Shown here in pieces: positions 58,872 to 64,000 of a stretch of 64,000 bases of DNA. The stretch comes from Ephemerocybe angulata. Lineage: Eukaryota > Basidiomycota > Agaricomycetes > Agaricales > Psathyrellaceae. Under the pieces are notes generated by a model, which was not told the origin of the DNA, did no database searches, and saw nothing but the letters and a program-made list of their open reading frames with translations. Each line of letters begins with the position of its first letter. The stretch's first letter is position 1. The position numbers and the translations under genes were made by a program. The stretch spans positions 1-64,000 of the forward strand of contig JAACJK010000168.1 of NCBI GenBank assembly GCA_013368325.1, in the 5' to 3' direction.

Positions 58872-61800
58872 GATCGCAACGAGGGCGTTGCTACTCGGAG
58901 GGTGGGGCACATGTGGCAGTGCAGATTGCACCACCACCTCGTCGTCCCTGCTAGTAGATTAGATTAGATCATGTCGTCCCGATGTAGTCAGTCGCCAGCG
59001 CGCCGAGAATAATCATCGCACCTTGCCTTCGACGCTATCCGAACGGCCCAGCGCAGCTTCGCTGCATCTGCTCGACGCCTTTCCGAGCCGCTCACCAGCC
59101 CACCAGCCTGCACGCCGAGAGCAGTCTTCCTGGACTGCTCCAACGTACGTTCACACTGATCGACTCTTCACCGGATTCTGTGATCGTCAGTTCAACAAAG
59201 GAAACGACCACCTCCAACGCATGTCCCTTCGTGACATTGGCTCATTCTAAGTATCCGGTGCGTCCGTCCGTCCCTTTCGCTGTGCGGCCTCACTCCCATC
59301 CGCTCGGGCGCGTGTCCACTCCTCCTGACTCCAATATACGTATCCGCTCTCCATCGCAGGTCTAGTCAGCATATAACTAGTTTAGCTGGAATACTCGATA
59401 TATTCCCCGCTTTGCGTGTGTCCGAGTCGCGTCTCCATTCAGTGGACCATGTATGCGAAGAATCGAGGTTGGAATTCTCGAGTTCGGCTGTTAAGAATTG
59501 AATGGGTTCTAGATTGGTCCCATAGCTATGTACTTACCCCAGCTAATGCTATTTAATCTCAGGATTTTCGTCCAGCCATTGCTGAAACTACACAACAAAG
59601 CCCACAACACAGCTCCCTCAGAACTCAACGTGAAATCAATTCGCGTTATCAATTCGCAGTCCAGTCAAACTATTCTACCTATTCGAGAAATGGAGAATGA
59701 CTTGGTTACTGCATGGCTCACTAGGACTGCCATGCGAACTGAGGTCGGGTGCGGTGTGGATGGGCAGATGTCTGTTATATCGTTGAATGGTTGTACGCCA
59801 TGTATGCTAGGTATGCTGTGTCCGCCTGCACGAGCTATGATGGGCGAAAAGCTATAGTAACACTTTAGTTCACACTCGCCGAGTCAAAAAGGGTTGTGGA
59901 CGTACACCCTGAGCGATATACTGTCCACACTTGGGGCAAGGCCCTCGGTTGTGTAGCGCGGCATTGTGTGCGTCCAACTGGGATACGGCAACACCCTCGT
60001 CAGCACCCGCAGTACCGCCTCACCAACAGCTGCATGCATGTTTACTCGCCTGCGATTGATATGCGAACACCTTGTTATCACAGAGATTGCACACCGACTG
60101 TGACCTGCGTTCCAGCTCATCTACGACCTCACGCGTAGTGAGTTCGGAGAGGAGCTCGCGCGCGGTAATTTCGTGCGACAATGTCTCTACGTAGTGAGGT
60201 TCCCTGGCGGAGACAAGTTCATTCTGCTGTCGAGCGCAGCACGTCCACGGTAGTGAGAAGGGGAAGGAGGGATGGGTTAATATATACCAGTCCACCGGCT
60301 ACATAGTAAAGCATCGCTTCGCGTACCTCATTATAACGGTACGCATTCGCATACGAAGACAAGAAAATGAGGACATAGTGTATCGCAGGGAAGGTGGTCA
60401 GCCGCATGATGGATGGACGTTGGAGGGAGGTACAGTGCACTATGTAGGTGTGTGTGATCTCGCGGGATTATTCACTTTATATGTGGCGCGCCTTCCACCG
60501 TAGCCGCAACCAGCCGCCACCTCATATGCAACCATGACGCATCGTGTGATCTGGCTCAGATCAGCGGCGCTTAAGATAGGCGCCACCCAGATGGTAGTTG
60601 CGCTGGAGATTGATAGTATCCTCGTACGTGTGAGCCTAAGGCGCTTATGAATTGAAATTATAAAACGACACGGCTTCCGCTCTGCCCCTCGTCCCGTGCT
60701 AGTTGCGCTGGAGATTGATATGTGACCGGATGCATAGCCAAAGTGAACTGTATTGCAACATTCAGTATCCAAGCCCGGTAGAGCATCCAGCTCAGGAAGC
60801 CAACTGAAGGAGAGAACTATCTGACTCCATAGGCAGCACAGAGTCGGAAGAGGATAACAGCGCCGCGAGGATTCAAATGAGAACGGGTACTTCAAGTGAC
60901 AAGCCGGATAGAAAAGACTACGGTGCGTCCATCTATTCACCGCGCACACGCACTCTGCCGCACGTCGTCACATCCATCCGCCCTCTTTCATCGTTACGCA
61001 CAGTCTAGTGCAGACAAACCTTCCAATAATATCCTCCGTCTCAGTTATTTCGTTCCGTTAATTAATGAGTCAACGTAAAGTCTCGACCGTTCTCATTTGT
61101 CGCAGCGCTCTGAGCATGGATTCGTAGCTCATGAATGCCGTCCGCAAAAATATTAGTTACACGACAGACAGCTCACGGTCTGCTGGAATAGGTTAGTATT
61201 GGGACGCCGGAGGTGACTGACTACTCAGGGTACAACTTCCTGTCCACTTACACACACGCACACGCTTGTGCTAAGTTAGATCCTTACAAATGCGATAGTA
61301 AATATCTCATCGCGAACTGCTGGCTATCTGCCACTGCTCGTGTTCGTGCCCGACGCCCGTCCACTCCTCCTGTCCCGCGGGCACAGATTCCAAGATACCT
61401 GTCCACCCCTCATCGCAGCGCGATTCAGTATATACCCAATGTAGTTTTACCTGGAATAGGAATCATTGCAGCTCAGGGTTGTACCACACACTTGATTGGG
61501 TACACGAAGAGTCGTGGTGAGCATTCTCGAGTTCGGTTGTCTAGAATTGAATGAGATCTCGATGTCGATTGTATTGGATTTGTAAACTACAGCTGAGACA
61601 TAGCAAGGATGCACTGAAATTCCATCGTAAAACCGAAATAGGGATCGACGGATATCCCTCAGCAGCGCATGTACATCCACTCCCACAGATTACCCTTAGC
61701 CTCCTCCAATTTTGAGTTACCATTGAACACTGCATCCATGGCTCCCACCGACTCATAGTTCCCATCTACTATTCCTTTATGTGTGATTGTCATGGAATAT

Positions 61801-63149
61801 AAATACTAAACGCAAAGATAAAGATACGAGCGAGGCGGTGAGATGGAACGTAGATGGTGTGTAGCTTCGATCAAAAACGTGAAGAGTGGCCAGAAAGTGC
61901 GTGTAGATCGCTTATCTCGATTGTAAAAATGAGAGTGGGTAAGCTAGGGAGACGACTCAGAGAGGATCCACCCATAGATCGCCATCCTTCACCTCCTCTT
62001 TAAAGCTCTCGCGCTAGCATATCCCCCCAGTCACACCGTCGCCTCCAGCCAGTCTCTAAGGATCAATGCGAGTCCATCACACTCCCATTCACCTAATATC
62101 AGATCCAGCAGCGTAACACCAATCATCCGTCCGCTATCAAGGGCCAAACTTAGGGTGCCGATCCCAAGGGTGACGGTGATACTATTCTCAACCGACCGAC
62201 CCATAGAGAATCCGACCCCAAATCAAACAGCTCGAAACATGAACGAAGAAGAGAAAACGCCGACTTGACCCGAGACCATACTGGGCATGCACAGACTCGC
62301 AATAGAGGTCCCATGACGAGTTCCCGTCTCAGGTGGCAGGTTCGGGAGGTACGAGCTTCCTAGCTGAGTATCAATTTGGGTGAGCTGGACTGGGTGGACA
62401 CACCTCCGCGAGCTCATTCATCCATGCTTCCACGTATCCACCTCCACGCACACTAGCCCGCGCATGTGTCGCCCAGGTCCACCCACCCGCACCCCTCCGT
62501 GCACACAACTCCGACCCGCGCCCATGAGCCAAAAGCAGCACTCCGCTCAGTACCTCCACACCTCAGAAGAGGAAGCTCAAATACACCACAGCATCGCTTC
62601 AAAAACACTCACCTCGATGACGCAGCCGGAGAACGCGCCCACGATTCTCGAGAATAAAGGACACCGAGAACTTTGGGGGAAACTGCGTGGGGCGAAGCGA
62701 CACTGCGGAATGCGACAGAACAACCAGACGAACGGACGAAGCAACTCCGCATGGGCTGGTGCTTCGAGCGCCGAGGGAGCCATTTCAGATGCACTGAGAA
62801 GGCGGGAACGACGGAGGCGGTACAAGCCGAGCCAGAGCTCGAACGCTTTGCCTCGCGTTCGCGCCTCAAATTGAGGAATGAGCGTTGAAAGACGATGCGA
62901 TAGACGCAATACACGAGAGTGACCACTCCAATCGCGAACGACCGCACACGACAGCGAGCACACAGACATCCCAGCGAACGAACACACCGCACATCGAGCG
63001 CAAGGCCACACATCCACAGAGCCAAGGTCACGCGAAACCCCATCCTCGACCCCGCCCCGCCAACCACGTAAATAGAGAACATGGAGGGAAGGAAGGAGTG
63101 AAAAGAGAGGAGAACTCACGGAGAAAGCGCCATTATAGTCTCTGCGGTC
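58872..63149. other. Decayed subtelomeric sequence, no convincing gene
   Basis: Only short frames. A minus frame at 60219-60440 has a hydrophobic FPAIHYVLIFLSSYANAY segment. GTTGCGCTGGAGATTGATA occurs at about 60598 and 60703. TTCTCGAGTTCGGYTGT followed by AGAATTGAATG occurs at about 59475 and 61524. A stretch near 59590-59680 (CCACAACACAG, then CAATTCGCAG) resembles 28750-28840. These suggest very old pieces of the same duplicated flank. Confidence 0.4.
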
Positions 63150-63922
63150 TACCTCAAGCTCGCAAAGGCCCCCGGCAATTCCCACATCTCCTTCAGCGAG
63201 CTCGTAAGGCGCGCGTCAGCTGCAGAAACTTCCGTGTGGTACTTGAGCTGTGAGACGGCGACGACGGTGTCGTGTTGAGCGAGAGGTAGAGCGGATGGAG
63301 GAGGAAGGCGATGGGAACGAGGGAAATGGTTGCAGCAGTGGGTGGATCGAAGCGACGGAGACCGTAAACGAGAGGAATGGTGGGGCGAGGGCAGGGACGC
63401 CGATAGGGGATCCGTAGGAATGGAAGAAACGGACGCGAATGTGGCAGAGGGCGACGGGGTTGGGTAGATTGGAGAGAGCTGTGAGCAGTTATGGTAAGTC
63501 TCGATACAGCACCGATAATGAATGCCACTCACCCAAACGCCTCACACCCCACATCCAACGACCCGTCTCACTGACGGACCCTTGGTGTTTACGATCTGCA
63601 GCATTCGGGGACTTGACTGTGTTTGGTCCGCCGCGCCACGAGCGCGATCGGCGACGTGCAGAACAGCATCTCCACGTCCCCCTTAATAGCCCCATCATCT
63701 ACCCACCCAAATTCTGCTTCCCCTCCCCACCCCAAAAAGACGAAACGAAGCACGCACTCATTGTATAGACGCGCCCGAACGGGTCGCAACTAGTGATGCT
63801 GTACCCCGCGCTTCGTGCCTAGAGAGATGCACCTGCGCACGGGCCGTGAGCAAGAGTCCCCGCAGGCCCATGCACGAAAAGACTTGGTTGAAGTTGGCGA
63901 AGAGCATGTTCTGGTCCGCCAT
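63150..63922 (-). pseudogene. ATG18 copy 5, decayed
   Basis: The start at 63922 reads [17 protein letters not shown]. The first donor has become GTGCAT, exon 3 carries a shift after LIALV, and nearly all of exon 4 is missing: the sequence jumps from the NTK codons (about 63583) to the TGAGTGGCATTC region equivalent to the exon 4/intron 4 border. Exon 5 survives as SSLKEMWELPGAFASL followed by a stop near 63150. No FRRG motif remains. It is the most degenerate of the five copies. Confidence 0.85.
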
Positions 63923-63935
63923 CGTGTCAGCAGGC

Positions 63936-63958
63936 GACGCTTCGTCGACTGAGCGATT
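63936..63958 (-). promoter_or_regulatory. Conserved ATG18 upstream motif, copy 5
   Basis: Begins GACGCTTCGTCGACTGAGCG, as upstream of the other four copies, although the gene behind it is dead. Confidence 0.45.
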
Positions 63959-64000
63959 TCCGCTACGTAAGTAGTGGGTCTCTGTCGGAGCAAAAACTGG

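Overview
The window is a chromosome end of a filamentous basidiomycete, most likely a mushroom-forming agaricomycete. This rests on a terminal CCCTAA array at base 1, genes broken by 45-60 nt introns with GTRNGT donors and CTNAC-type branch sites, a Plavaka-family transposase, a DUF6533 membrane protein and a hAT element. No species assignment is attempted. Almost everything here is subtelomeric: transposons, satellites, broken genes and recent duplications. No CRISPR array, operon, rRNA or convincing tRNA was seen.

Layout. 1-85: telomere. 86-2626: a Plavaka transposase whose last exon runs straight into the telomere repeats. 2790-9100: an eight-exon agaricomycete gene split by a complete hAT transposon (4159-8061; 15-bp inverted ends, 8-bp target duplication) that carries an apparently intact 12-exon, 897-residue transposase. 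9395-15850: two satellite-like blocks made of short palindromes, separated by a poorly coding stretch with a 131-bp tandem repeat. 15969-16275: a CTGGAA minisatellite. 16281-16753: the 3' end of a non-LTR retrotransposon. 16822-18910 and 19640-21529: two multi-exon membrane-protein genes, the second with a DUF6533 motif. 22000-23797: no convincing gene.

23798 to the end is dominated by five same-orientation copies of the autophagy PROPPIN gene ATG18 (start codons at 27428, 34056, 45006, 55962 and 63922, minus strand). Only the copy nearest the telomere has all seven exons. Copies 2-4 have intact 5' exons but lack the last blades, and copy 5 is decayed. Copies 1 and 2 lie in a 6.6-kb tandem duplication with a non-homologous junction (32122/32124). 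Copies 2, 3 and 4 are linked by a 10,950-bp tandem duplication whose crossover can be placed inside ATG18 exon 4 (44229-44542), making copy 3 a chimera. Within the 10.95-kb unit there is a repeated exon/intron-like cassette array, covarying hairpins, perfect palindromes and a block bounded by inverted repeats. 55993-63149 holds older, diverged remnants of the same duplication.

Functionally, few genes are likely to work: the hAT transposase, the two membrane proteins and possibly ATG18 copy 1. Coordinates of splice sites were derived by eye from frame and consensus signals; no alignment or database search was run.
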